Shown piece after piece: positions 1-5,633 of a stretch of 5,877 nt of DNA. Positions within the stretch are counted from its first letter, which is position 1, and every line of letters starts with the position of its first letter. Position numbers and translations under genes: made by a program. Where the stretch lies: NCBI GenBank assembly GCA_946061315.1, contig CAMGRB010000102.1, positions 1 to 5,877 of the forward strand, read 5' to 3'. The notes beneath the pieces are model-generated. The model searched no databases. It was not told where the DNA came from and was given only the letters and a program-made list of their open reading frames with translations. The stretch is from an uncultured Clostridia bacterium (GTDB taxonomy: Bacteria; Bacillota; Clostridia; Oscillospirales; CAG-272).

Positions 1-130
1 TACAGTCTTATTCGGTTACTCCCGTAATAGCGTGATGCTCTTAAAGTATCATTGCATAAACGGCGGGAGCAAGCGAAAGCCTCAATATTTGAGTTGTTAA
101 AGTTTCACTTAAAGCGGTCAAAAGAAAATC
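1..130. other. Gene-free left edge, possibly structured
   Basis: No convincing gene is present. One plus-strand frame is open from the window edge for only ten codons and stops at 33-35, which could be the tail of a gene outside the window. Short inverted repeats are visible: CTCCCG (19-24) with CGGGAG (64-69), and CTCAA (81-85) with TTGAG (89-93) around a 3-base loop; a GCGAAAGC tetraloop-like motif lies between them. With the terminator at 131-162 this could be the 3' part of a structured transcript or an untranslated region, but the stems are short and I recognise no RNA family. Confidence 0.35.
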
Positions 131-162
131 AGAGCTTGGATTTATCCTCCAAGCTCTTTTTT
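131..162 (+). terminator. Intrinsic (Rho-independent) terminator
   Basis: A perfect 10-bp stem pairs AGAGCTTGGA (131-140) with TCCAAGCTCT (148-157) around a 7-base loop and runs into T157-T162. An A-rich stretch precedes the stem. It ends a plus-strand transcript whose gene lies mostly left of the window, and it insulates the toxin-antitoxin promoter that begins at 217. Confidence 0.85.
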
Positions 163-172
163 ACATAAATCT

Positions 173-190
173 ATATCATTTTAATGATAT
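173..190. promoter_or_regulatory. Upstream operator-like palindrome of the DUF3990/HTH pair
   Basis: Perfect 8-bp arms ATATCATT (173-180) and AATGATAT (183-190) are separated by TT. The 14-base core CATTTTAATGATAT (177-190) recurs exactly at 229-242, over the promoter -10 box and 52 bp downstream. A dyad with a second copy on the promoter is the usual layout for autorepression by an HTH antitoxin, here probably the product of 921-1559. Binding is inferred. Confidence 0.6.
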
Positions 191-216
191 TTTTTATTTC
201 AGAGTGCAACAATATA

Positions 217-245
217 TTGACAATGTGACATTTTAATGATATAAT
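217..245 (+). promoter_or_regulatory. Consensus sigma-A promoter of the DUF3990/HTH pair
   Basis: TTGACA (217-222) and TATAAT (240-245) are separated by exactly 17 bp, a full match to the housekeeping consensus. Transcription should start near 252, which gives a leader of only about 17 bases containing AAGGATGGTGA (252-262), a ribosome binding site close to AAGGAGGTGA. So strong a promoter on a toxin operon implies tight repression, consistent with the motif copy overlapping its -10 box. Confidence 0.85.
225..242. promoter_or_regulatory. Promoter-overlapping operator-like half-site
   Basis: This is the second copy of the motif at 173-190. The right arm AATGATAT (235-242) is intact and lies partly in the -10 box. 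The left arm GTGACATT (225-232) matches the perfect arm at 5 of 8 bases, so the dyad is degenerate. A protein bound here would block RNA polymerase directly. Its role is inferred from position and repetition. Confidence 0.55.
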
Positions 246-268
246 ATTGGCAAGGATGGTGAAGCTTT

Positions 269-940
269 ATGATTATTTATCACGGTTCAAAAGATATTAT
301 TGAAAAACCCGAATTTGGCAAAGGTAATAAAAAGAACGATTACGGGTTGGGTTTTTACTGTACCGAAAACGTTGAACTTGCAAAAGAGTGGGCTTGTTCC
401 GACAATGAAACAAACGGATATGCCAATCAATATGAAATTGATTTAAGTGCATACAAAATTTTGGATTTAAGAGAAAAAAAGTATTCCATTCTTAATTGGA
501 TGGCAATTTTATTAAAATTCAGAACGTTTGACGTCAATACACCCATTTCGGCGCAGGCAAAAGAATATATATTAGAAAACTTTTACGTCGATGTGGAAGA
601 ATATGACGTAATTATAGGTTACCGTGCAGACGATTCTTATTTTAGTTTTGCAAAAGACTTCATAAACAACACTATTTCCGTTGAACAGCTTGCCGAAGCT
701 ATGCAGCTTGGTGAACTCGGTATTCAAATAGTGTTAAAGTCTGAAAAGGCTTTCGATACGGTAAAATATATAAGTTATGAATTAGCCGAATGTAAAGAAT
801 ATTACGTAAAACGGGTCAGTCGTGATAAAAAAGCAAGAGAAACGTATTTAAGCGGTCACAGACAAGGCTTGGTGGCGGACGGCTTATTCGTAATGGATAT
901 TATCAGAAAGGGGCTTAAAAATGGCGATAAAATCTTATGA
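269..940 (+). CDS. DUF3990 family protein, probable ADP-ribosyltransferase-like toxin
   Basis: This 223-residue protein carries the DUF3990 pattern: YHGS at residues 4-7, YGLGFYCT at 25-32, AKEWA at 38-42, then LNWMAILL, DVIIGYRADDSY (113-124) and LGIQIVLKSEKAF (150-162). From memory the family belongs to the ADP-ribosyltransferase superfamily, whose active site follows an H-Y-(E/Q) order; His5, Tyr30 and Gln153 are my best candidates. Such an enzyme would transfer ADP-ribose from NAD+ to a cytoplasmic target, which is unknown here. A basic tail follows the core (about 165-223). No signal peptide or membrane segment is visible. The ATG follows a good ribosome binding site (252-262) and a consensus promoter. 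The gene overlaps the HTH gene by 20 bases, so the two are probably translationally coupled, as in toxin-antitoxin operons. The family call is firm; the toxin role is inferred. Confidence 0.85.
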   Translation: MIIYHGSKDIIEKPEFGKGNKKNDYGLGFYCTENVELAKEWACSDNETNGYANQYEIDLSAYKILDLREKKYSILNWMAILLKFRTFDVNTPISAQAKEYILENFYVDVEEYDVIIGYRADDSYFSFAKDFINNTISVEQLAEAMQLGELGIQIVLKSEKAFDTVKYISYELAECKEYYVKRVSRDKKARETYLSGHRQGLVADGLFVMDIIRKGLKNGDKIL

Positions 941-1559
941 CGTTAGATATTTAGATAACGTTGCCGCAAATATCGGTACAATGTTTGAATATGCGGTAGC
1001 TTGTGGATACGAGCCAAAGGTATATTGGAATATGTTTGCTTCTTCCGACGTGGCAAAACAGATTGAAAAGGGTAATCCGAGATTTTTAGTCGGATATTCC
1101 GCAATAGATTTGTTAAACCTCGTTGTTAATGCTACGGCGGCAAACGGCAGATTGCTTTCTCCCAAGCCGTTTTTTAGCCGTTCGGAATTTTATTGGGCGG
1201 GTTGGGCTTTGGCTCAATATCAAAATTATAAAGCAACCTCTTTCTTTAACATAAGCAAAGCGTTCCCTATTGAAAAAGTTTTGGCTTTATACGATACGCT
1301 ACACGAAGCAGATATAACAAAGTTCTTTACCGTTGCAGACGAATATATTGATGAACATAAAAAAGAAACAAATCTCAAAAGAATACGTACCGCGGCAGGA
1401 TTATCCCAAAAACAGCTTGCACAAAAGTCCGAGGTTTCCATTCGTAACATACAAATGTACGAGCAACGCCACAACGACATTAACAAAGCACAAGCAGATA
1501 TTCTTTTCAGATTATCAAAAACGCTTGGTTGCAATATAGAGGATTTGTTTGAAGAATAA
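921..1559 (+). CDS. Probable antitoxin: unassigned N-terminal domain plus Xre HTH
   Basis: This 212-residue protein has two parts. Residues 1-145 form an aromatic-rich domain of unknown fold containing EFYWAGWALAQYQNY (89-103), a pattern I recall from HTH proteins encoded beside DUF3990 genes. Residues 151-210 are a Cro/C1 (Xre) HTH: LKRIRTAAGLSQKQLAQ, then VSIRNIQMYEQ, ending NIEDLF. A likely division of labour is that the N-terminal part neutralises the DUF3990 protein while the HTH binds the motif at 173-190 and 225-242 to repress the operon. The ATG lies inside the end of the upstream gene with AAGGGG (908-913) seven bases before it, so coupled translation is expected. Domain architecture is visible; antitoxin function and autoregulation are inferred from context. 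Confidence 0.85.
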   Translation: MAIKSYDVRYLDNVAANIGTMFEYAVACGYEPKVYWNMFASSDVAKQIEKGNPRFLVGYSAIDLLNLVVNATAANGRLLSPKPFFSRSEFYWAGWALAQYQNYKATSFFNISKAFPIEKVLALYDTLHEADITKFFTVADEYIDEHKKETNLKRIRTAAGLSQKQLAQKSEVSIRNIQMYEQRHNDINKAQADILFRLSKTLGCNIEDLFEE

Positions 1560-1614
1560 AAGCTTTTAATACGGCTGAAATTTTCATATTTATCATATGT
1601 TGTTAAGCACTTGA

Positions 1615-1653
1615 TACCGCAAAAGTGAAGTTGCTTCGCGGTAAACTTCACTT
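1615..1653. terminator. Hairpin between convergent genes, probable terminator
   Basis: A perfect 10-bp stem pairs AAGTGAAGTT (1623-1632) with AACTTCACTT (1644-1653) around an 11-base loop. On the minus strand it is followed by TTTTGCGG, a short U run, so it may end the methyltransferase transcript. On the plus strand the nearest T run (1666-1670) is 12 bases away, making it weak for the HTH gene. An alternative 6-bp stem, TACCGC (1615-1620) with GCGGTA (1638-1643), is mutually exclusive with the main one. The sequence could also be a remnant of a palindromic intergenic repeat. Confidence 0.5.
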
Positions 1654-1668
1654 GTATACGGCACCTTT

Positions 1669-2715
1669 TTATATGAATTTTACGAAATTTTTAAGATAGT
1701 CGGGTGAGAGTATATTTTCAATCTGCGCAAGCGTTAAAGAGTTGAATTTTTCGTTTTTTGTCGACTCTGTGTCGCCTTTTTCAAGATAGGCTCCCTCGAG
1801 TAGTTTGTCAAAGAGCTTCCACCTTATAAACAAAAGAATTGATCTCTCTATCCAATATGAAAATTCGGTTTTCGGGGCAAAATGCTCCGATTTTTTCATT
1901 TTTATATACATTTCCGTCCCGTCGGACACGTCGTGCCACAGGTCAACAAACGCAAAATCGTACACTTCCCCGCCCATTTTCTCTTTTACGTACTCAAAAG
2001 CATCATATTTTATTATATGAATCTTTTCGGGGTGAGAAAATTTCGGCAATATATTGTTTTCAAAAAGCGATATTACGTTTTCGTTCTGCTCTATAACGGT
2101 AACGATTGATACGTTTTCCTTTTCGCTTGCCATATAGGTAAAATAACCGAGCCCGAGCCCAAAGGTTATAACCTTGCCGTGCGCTTTTTCGATATGCTCC
2201 CTCATCGTTTCAATCTCGTTTGGCTTTATCGCCATCCACTCAACGCCGTTTTCAAATACGGCGGGGAACGAAAAACGCTTGTCAAAAAAGCCTATCTGCG
2301 GTATTTCCGTAAAATTGTCCACGCATATGCTCTCGTTACAAACAAAGCACTCGTAAGGCTCGTACGTTTCATATCCCAGGCTGCAATTTCCTATCTGCTT
2401 CGGACTTATTTTTACGTTTTTGAAATACGGGTCGTTTTCGTATTTTTCGGGGTCGAGCTTGCGTATTCCCTTTTTGAAATACTCGTTCTCGATAAGCCTC
2501 TCCAGCTTTTCATCCTCGATAAACGCGCTTGCAAGAAATGCTCTCACCGCCGTTTCATCGCAATTTTTGTCCCCGCCCGTTATCTCTTTTACCGTTTCCT
2601 CCGTTATAAGTCGGGGGCATTTGTTAAGATACGACGCAAGTATTTCAACTACCCTGTAATTGAGCGCGCCCCGCTCTTTGATTTTTTTTAATTTTTCAAA
2701 ATCCTTCTTATCCAT
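1669..2715 (-). CDS. Class I SAM-dependent methyltransferase-like protein, substrate unknown
   Basis: This 348-residue cytoplasmic protein has a Rossmann-type core in its second half. The glycine-rich SAM loop is VITFGLGLGY (182-191), the acidic residue ending the second strand is Glu209 in VTVIEQNEN, an Asp follows the third strand (KYDAFEYV, Asp238), and the fourth strand is DFAFVDLWHD (253-262). The order and spacing fit class I methyltransferases and spermidine-synthase-like folds. Residues 1-150 are an unassigned charged region with Cys124 and Cys127 in a CFVC pair and further cysteines at 111 and 131. No NPPY-type DNA-methylase motif is present, so nucleobase-amino methylation is not indicated. 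The ATG follows AAGGAGGGG (2718-2726) with a short spacer. The gene is divergent from the membrane Xre regulator at 3075 and shares a control region with it. Whether it methylates anything, and what, cannot be told. Confidence 0.75.
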   Translation of the reverse strand: MDKKDFEKLKKIKERGALNYRVVEILASYLNKCPRLITEETVKEITGGDKNCDETAVRAFLASAFIEDEKLERLIENEYFKKGIRKLDPEKYENDPYFKNVKISPKQIGNCSLGYETYEPYECFVCNESICVDNFTEIPQIGFFDKRFSFPAVFENGVEWMAIKPNEIETMREHIEKAHGKVITFGLGLGYFTYMASEKENVSIVTVIEQNENVISLFENNILPKFSHPEKIHIIKYDAFEYVKEKMGGEVYDFAFVDLWHDVSDGTEMYIKMKKSEHFAPKTEFSYWIERSILLFIRWKLFDKLLEGAYLEKGDTESTKNEKFNSLTLAQIENILSPDYLKNFVKFI

Positions 2716-2733
2716 AGCCCCTCCTTTTTTATA

Positions 2734-2762
2734 ATTTTATCACAAGAACGTATTTTTCGCAA
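2734..2762 (-). promoter_or_regulatory. Candidate promoter of the methyltransferase-like gene
   Basis: Read on the minus strand, TTGCGA (2757-2762) and TAAAAT (2734-2739) are 17 bp apart, and the -10 box is preceded by TGA, an extended -10 feature. The start site would fall near 2727, leaving a leader of only about 12 bases. An alternative -10 box TAAAAT (2764-2769) with a poor -35 near 2786-2792 would give a leader of about 41 bases and place its -35 inside the palindrome at 2783-2801, mirroring the arrangement on the other side. The sequence does not decide between them. Confidence 0.5.
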
Positions 2763-2782
2763 TATTTTATGAAAAAAACTTA

Positions 2783-2801
2783 ATTCAACAAAATGTTGAA
2801 T
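2783..2801. promoter_or_regulatory. 19-bp palindromic operator candidate, methyltransferase side
   Basis: Perfect 8-bp arms ATTCAACA (2783-2790) and TGTTGAAT (2794-2801) flank AAA. The palindrome lies 20 bp upstream of one candidate -35 box of the minus-strand gene and overlaps the alternative one. A near-identical copy in the opposite orientation is at 2987-3005. The repetition in one divergent control region argues for a regulator binding site. Confidence 0.7.
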
Positions 2802-2928
2802 ATTAAATATTTGAAAAAGTGCCACTATGTGTCGCTGCTTTTTCAGTAAAGAACTTTTCAAGAATGGCTTTTTTGGTTTTTCCTTTTTTTGTAAATTATT
2901 TGGCGTTTACACGGCAAGTTTATTTTCG
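2802..2928. other. AT-rich centre of the divergent intergenic region
   Basis: This stretch has no gene I can support. It contains long T runs on the plus strand (within 2861-2890) and an imperfect hairpin at 2813-2844 without a convincing U tract after it. It separates the two palindromes and could act as a flexible or bent spacer if regulators bound at both sites interact. Confidence 0.35.
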
Positions 2929-2957
2929 TTGCAAAAAGCACCCGATTTCTTTATATT
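2929..2957 (+). promoter_or_regulatory. Weak secondary promoter candidate
   Basis: TTGCAA (2929-2934) and TATATT (2952-2957) are 17 bp apart and point towards the Xre gene. The match is moderate and could be chance in AT-rich DNA. If used, its transcripts would cross the palindrome at 2987-3005, which could then act as a roadblock. Confidence 0.25.
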
Positions 2958-2986
2958 ATAGGACAAAGCAACAAAAAGTATGGCAA

Positions 2987-3005
2987 ATTCAACATTTTGT
3001 TGATT
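2987..3005. promoter_or_regulatory. 19-bp palindromic operator candidate, Xre side
   Basis: ATTCAACA (2987-2994), TTT, TGTTGATT (2998-3005): this is the reverse complement of the palindrome at 2783-2801 with a single base change (position 3004). It overlaps the first two bases of the -35 box at 3004-3009, so a bound protein would occlude RNA polymerase. The natural candidate is the HTH protein encoded at 3075-4040. Confidence 0.7.
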
Positions 3006-3032
3006 GACTTTTCAGTACGCAACCTATATAAT
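3004..3032 (+). promoter_or_regulatory. Promoter of the membrane-bound Xre regulator gene
   Basis: TTGACT (3004-3009) and TATAAT (3027-3032) are exactly 17 bp apart, a near-perfect housekeeping promoter. The start site should be near 3039, leaving a leader of about 36 bases that includes the GGAGGAG ribosome binding site at 3066-3072. Confidence 0.8.
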
Positions 3033-3065
3033 TAAGACAGCACTCAAGTGGCAAGTTAACAGATT

Positions 3066-3077
3066 GGAGGAGTATTG
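3066..3077 (+). promoter_or_regulatory. Ribosome binding site that selects a TTG start
   Basis: GGAGGAG (3066-3072) precedes TTG at 3075 by 2 bases counted from the whole run, or 4 from the GGAGG core. The only nearby alternative, GTG at 3084, is 13 bases from the core, too far to be favoured. No in-frame ATG lies suitably between the site and the HTH. Confidence 0.6.
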
Positions 3078-4040
3078 AAAGCCGTGGAGTCAATAGGTAA
3101 CAAGATAAGAGAGTTAAGAAATGAAAATCATCTTACACAAAAGGATTTGGCGGAACAATTATTCGTTTCCGCGCAAGCAGTTTCAAGATGGGAAAAAGGA
3201 GAGGTAGAACCCTCCATAGAAACTGTAAAGCAAATAGCGTCCATCTTTTCAGTATCAGTAGATGAGCTTCTGGGAGTTGAAGAACCGCATAATTCAGATA
3301 CGATAGAAAAAGAACCTGAAATACATTACGTTGAAAAGGTTTCAAAGCCGGTGCTTTGCATATGCGAAAAATGCAACAGTCCAATTTATGAACAGGATGA
3401 TATTGAAAGGACTACAACTTATCACAGAAGTGGTATATCAACAAATGAAACTACTCACATTTACTGTAAGCGTTGCGCAAAGAATATGCAGCTGAACAGG
3501 TTGCGCTATGAGCTTTCCGAAAGAAAAGCGGAAAGAAAAAGAGCGTGGGGCTGGGGTAGCGTCATTTCGATAGCCGTTTTGATTATAGGAGTAATTGTAA
3601 TAAGCTGCAATCCGTCAATGCTGGGCGATAATCCTTCCGTGGGTACATACGTAGGTGCTTATCTTGGTGCCGTCGGAATAGCCGCGCTGACCTTTTTCTT
3701 TGCGGCGTGTTGCTTCCTTGACAATACCTTTGTCGGCGAGATGTGGGAAGACGTTGCCTCGTGGGGATTCAAAACAATGCCCGGAATTATTTTTTCACTT
3801 GATTTTGACGGAATAGTATTCCTTATATGTGCAAAGATATTCCTTGCAATTCTTTCATTTTTGCTTGCTTGCTGCTCTGTTGCTTTAGCTACGGCACTCG
3901 GTCTTGTTTGCGGTTTGTTTGCATTTCCTTTTGCCGTTTCAAAATCAAAAAAAGAGATAAGCAAATTAAGCGATGACGTTGACAAAGCAAAAAAAGAATA
4001 TACCGCTTTGAATGAAGCAAAAAGCAACGCAGAGGTCTGA
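3075..4040 (+). CDS. Membrane-anchored Xre-family regulator with zinc-ribbon-like motif
   Basis: This 321-residue protein has four parts. Residues 7-67 are a canonical Xre HTH (IGNKIRELR, LTQKDLAEQLFVS, AVSRWEKGEVEPS, ending SVDELLG). Residues 97-134 carry CEKC and CKRC pairs (Cys97, 100, 131, 134), spaced like a zinc ribbon. Hydrophobic segments at about 161-178, 188-215 and 246-288 (the last long enough for two) suggest about four membrane spans. A charged, possibly coiled-coil tail covers 290-316. The HTH and zinc motif precede the first span, so they should be cytoplasmic. It may sense a membrane or metal/redox state and control its own gene and the divergent methyltransferase gene through the paired palindromes. 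The TTG start is chosen from the ribosome binding site. The lipoprotein gene begins 48 bp downstream on the same strand, with no terminator seen between. Domain calls are from sequence; sensing and targets are inferred. Confidence 0.8.
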   Translation: MKAVESIGNKIRELRNENHLTQKDLAEQLFVSAQAVSRWEKGEVEPSIETVKQIASIFSVSVDELLGVEEPHNSDTIEKEPEIHYVEKVSKPVLCICEKCNSPIYEQDDIERTTTYHRSGISTNETTHIYCKRCAKNMQLNRLRYELSERKAERKRAWGWGSVISIAVLIIGVIVISCNPSMLGDNPSVGTYVGAYLGAVGIAALTFFFAACCFLDNTFVGEMWEDVASWGFKTMPGIIFSLDFDGIVFLICAKIFLAILSFLLACCSVALATALGLVCGLFAFPFAVSKSKKEISKLSDDVDKAKKEYTALNEAKSNAEV

Positions 4041-4088
4041 AGCGCTTTGAACAATTATAAAGGCTAAAAATACATAGGAGAGAAAGAT

Positions 4089-5633
4089 ATGAAAAGGTTT
4101 TTAATCGTTTTATTGAGCACACTTCTGACGGTTTGTCTGTTCTCGCTCGTATCGTGCGGTGAAGAAGAACCGTCGGGCACAACGTCAGATACAATATCTG
4201 ATACAACATCGGACACTGTGACCGATACAGACACCGGCACGTCCGACCCAAGCCTCAAAAACATTACGGGTATAAAGTTTGAAAACGTTACCGTAACGTA
4301 CGACGGATCCGAGCATAAAGCCGAAATAAGCGGCACTTTACCAAGCGGCGTAACTTGCACGTACACGTGTGACGGAAAGAACGGAAATTCAGCAGTCAAT
4401 GCCGGAACGTACAACGTTTCTGCAACTTTAAGCGGCGAGGGGTACAATTCCCTAACACTCAAAGCAACTCTGACGATAAACAAGGCAGAAATTACGGGAG
4501 TATCTCTTGCAAGCGACACCGTTACGTATGACACCGCAGAACATTCTATTTTGATTTCGGGTAATCTCCCCGAGGGTGTTTCTTGCGAATACACGTATGA
4601 CGGAAATAAAGTGACGTCGGTCAAAAATGCAAAGGTTTACAGCGTCGTTGCAACTCTTTCGGGCGATAACTACGTAACCAAAGCTCTTACCGCCACACTT
4701 ACGATAAACAAGGCGGAAATAACCGGCGTAACACTTGAAGACGATGAAATAGAATACGACGGTCTTGCACATTCGTTGCAGATTATAGGCAACATACCCG
4801 CCGAGGTTGTATGCACGTACAAGTATAACGGAGAAATAAAAGACGAAGTAACCGATTCGGGCGAATACACCGTAGAGGCTACTCTTTCGGCAGATAACTA
4901 CGTAACAAAAGTGCTCACTGCCACACTTACAATAAAATCAACGGAGGAACAGCTTTACAGCGTTGTTTCGGGAAGCAAGGTATATTTTCAAAATCCTCTT
5001 GATTCGGGATATCTTTACGTTTACGACGGAACAAATATAAAGAAAATAGCATCCGACGATGCCAAGTATCTTATTTCTTATGACGGAAAAGTATATTATT
5101 CAAGCAAGGGGCTGCTTACAAGTTCCATAAAATGCGTTACCGTTTCCGATGACTCCGCTTCTTCGTTCTATCCTGCCAACGCTTCGTATATAACGACAGA
5201 CGGCACATATGTATATTACGCGATAAACAATCTTATCAACTATCAGAATACCAACGGAATATACAAGTATAAAATTGCTGCCGAGGAGGACGAGAGTGCG
5301 CTGAAAATATCCGACGATGCGGCAAGCTATCTCACCGTTGTTGACGGATATATCTATTACGCAAACGGTTCGGAAAAAGGTGTTCTGAAGAAAATATCGG
5401 TCAGCGGCGGAACCGCATCAGTATTGACCGAAGACAAGGTTTCCGATATTATTGCAAGCGGAAAATATCTTTATTTCAACGTTCTCACCCTTACCGGAAA
5501 TGCAATTCACAAATATTCAATCGATAGCAACACCTTAACGAAAATGACTACCGACAGCGGTAAAAATCTTACGATAGTCGGCCACAACCTCTACTACATA
5601 AACATTAGCTTTAATTTTGCCGTCCTCTGCTAG
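4089..5633 (+). CDS. Surface lipoprotein with MBG-like repeats and DUF5050-like propeller, 3' end broken
   Basis: The 514-residue reading frame starts with a lipoprotein signal peptide: MKR, a hydrophobic core, then lipobox LVSC with Cys23 as the lipidation site. A Thr/Ser/Asp-rich linker (24-56) follows. Three 76-residue MBG-like repeats (59-134, 135-210, 211-283) share TYDG-type, tYtyDG, GtYtV-ATLS and TATLTINKAE elements. From about 289 onward short strands ending in YxYY/LYF motifs recur (KVYYSS, YVYYAI, YIYYAN, YLYFNV, NLYYIN), typical of DUF5050-like beta-propellers. The protein should be anchored outside the membrane, perhaps binding a surface polymer or partner; no catalytic motif is seen. 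The ribosome binding site AGGAG (4076-4080) is 8 bases before the ATG. The last eight or so residues, after NLYYIN (residue 505), do not fit the propeller and arise from foreign sequence past about 5604, so the natural C-terminus is missing. Confidence 0.75.
   Translation: MKRFLIVLLSTLLTVCLFSLVSCGEEEPSGTTSDTISDTTSDTVTDTDTGTSDPSLKNITGIKFENVTVTYDGSEHKAEISGTLPSGVTCTYTCDGKNGNSAVNAGTYNVSATLSGEGYNSLTLKATLTINKAEITGVSLASDTVTYDTAEHSILISGNLPEGVSCEYTYDGNKVTSVKNAKVYSVVATLSGDNYVTKALTATLTINKAEITGVTLEDDEIEYDGLAHSLQIIGNIPAEVVCTYKYNGEIKDEVTDSGEYTVEATLSADNYVTKVLTATLTIKSTEEQLYSVVSGSKVYFQNPLDSGYLYVYDGTNIKKIASDDAKYLISYDGKVYYSSKGLLTSSIKCVTVSDDSASSFYPANASYITTDGTYVYYAINNLINYQNTNGIYKYKIAAEEDESALKISDDAASYLTVVDGYIYYANGSEKGVLKKISVSGGTASVLTEDKVSDIIASGKYLYFNVLTLTGNAIHKYSIDSNTLTKMTTDSGKNLTIVGHNLYYINISFNFAVLC
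4263..4937 (+). repeat. Three tandem 228-bp coding repeats (MBG-like domains)
   Basis: Units begin near 4263, 4491 and 4719, exactly 228 bp (76 codons) apart; the third is slightly shorter. Sequence similarity is clearest at the unit ends: units one and two both close with ACGATAAACAAGGC, and units two and three share GATAACTACGTAAC. This indicates duplication of a single domain followed by divergence. Copy number could vary among strains. Confidence 0.7.
5601..5610. other. Sequence junction: lipoprotein gene joined to HsdM-like fragment
   Basis: To the left, plus-strand coding fits the propeller up to NLYYIN (Asn505 codon at 5601-5603). To the right, minus-strand coding fits an HsdM-like protein up to DGKIKA (Ala codon at 5607-5609). 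Both become non-homologous within these few bases. My count gives 41% GC for 5401-5580 and 49% for 5641-5877. No terminal inverted repeats or target duplications are visible. An assembly chimera or a rearrangement breakpoint both fit. Confidence 0.65.

Noticed and set aside
2..100. Frame open from the left edge for 32 codons, and a minus-strand frame in the same place
   Set aside because: Neither has a recognisable motif or protein-like composition convincing enough, and the region has short inverted repeats; a gene tail cannot be excluded.
97..1662. Resemblance between 97-120 and 1639-1662 as possible attachment sites flanking the DUF3990/HTH pair
   Set aside because: The match is short and gapped, centred on TTCACTT, and no integrase is present, so chance similarity is more likely.
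2179..2691. 170-residue plus-strand frame opposite the methyltransferase-like gene
   Set aside because: It is antisense to a gene with clear SAM-binding motifs and a good ribosome binding site. Its Phe/Arg/Tyr-rich composition is what antisense reading of Lys/Glu-rich codons produces.
2813..2844. Imperfect hairpin with GAAAAAG and CTTTTTC ends
   Set aside because: The stem is interrupted by mismatches and a bulge, and there is no gene just upstream on either strand that it would terminate.
2819..3007. Plus-strand 62-residue reading frame in the divergent intergenic region
   Set aside because: It lacks a ribosome binding site and overlaps the palindrome, the promoter -35 and AT-rich spacer. 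Its composition reflects T runs rather than a protein.
4064..4624. 186-residue minus-strand frame opposite the lipoprotein gene
   Set aside because: Its repeated Val/Ser-rich pattern mirrors the MBG-like repeats on the other strand and it has no ribosome binding site or recognisable domain.
5535..5606. C-terminal 24 residues that the minus-strand HsdM-like frame would add
   Set aside because: These codons are the antisense of the lipoprotein propeller and lie beyond the junction, so they are not part of the native protein.
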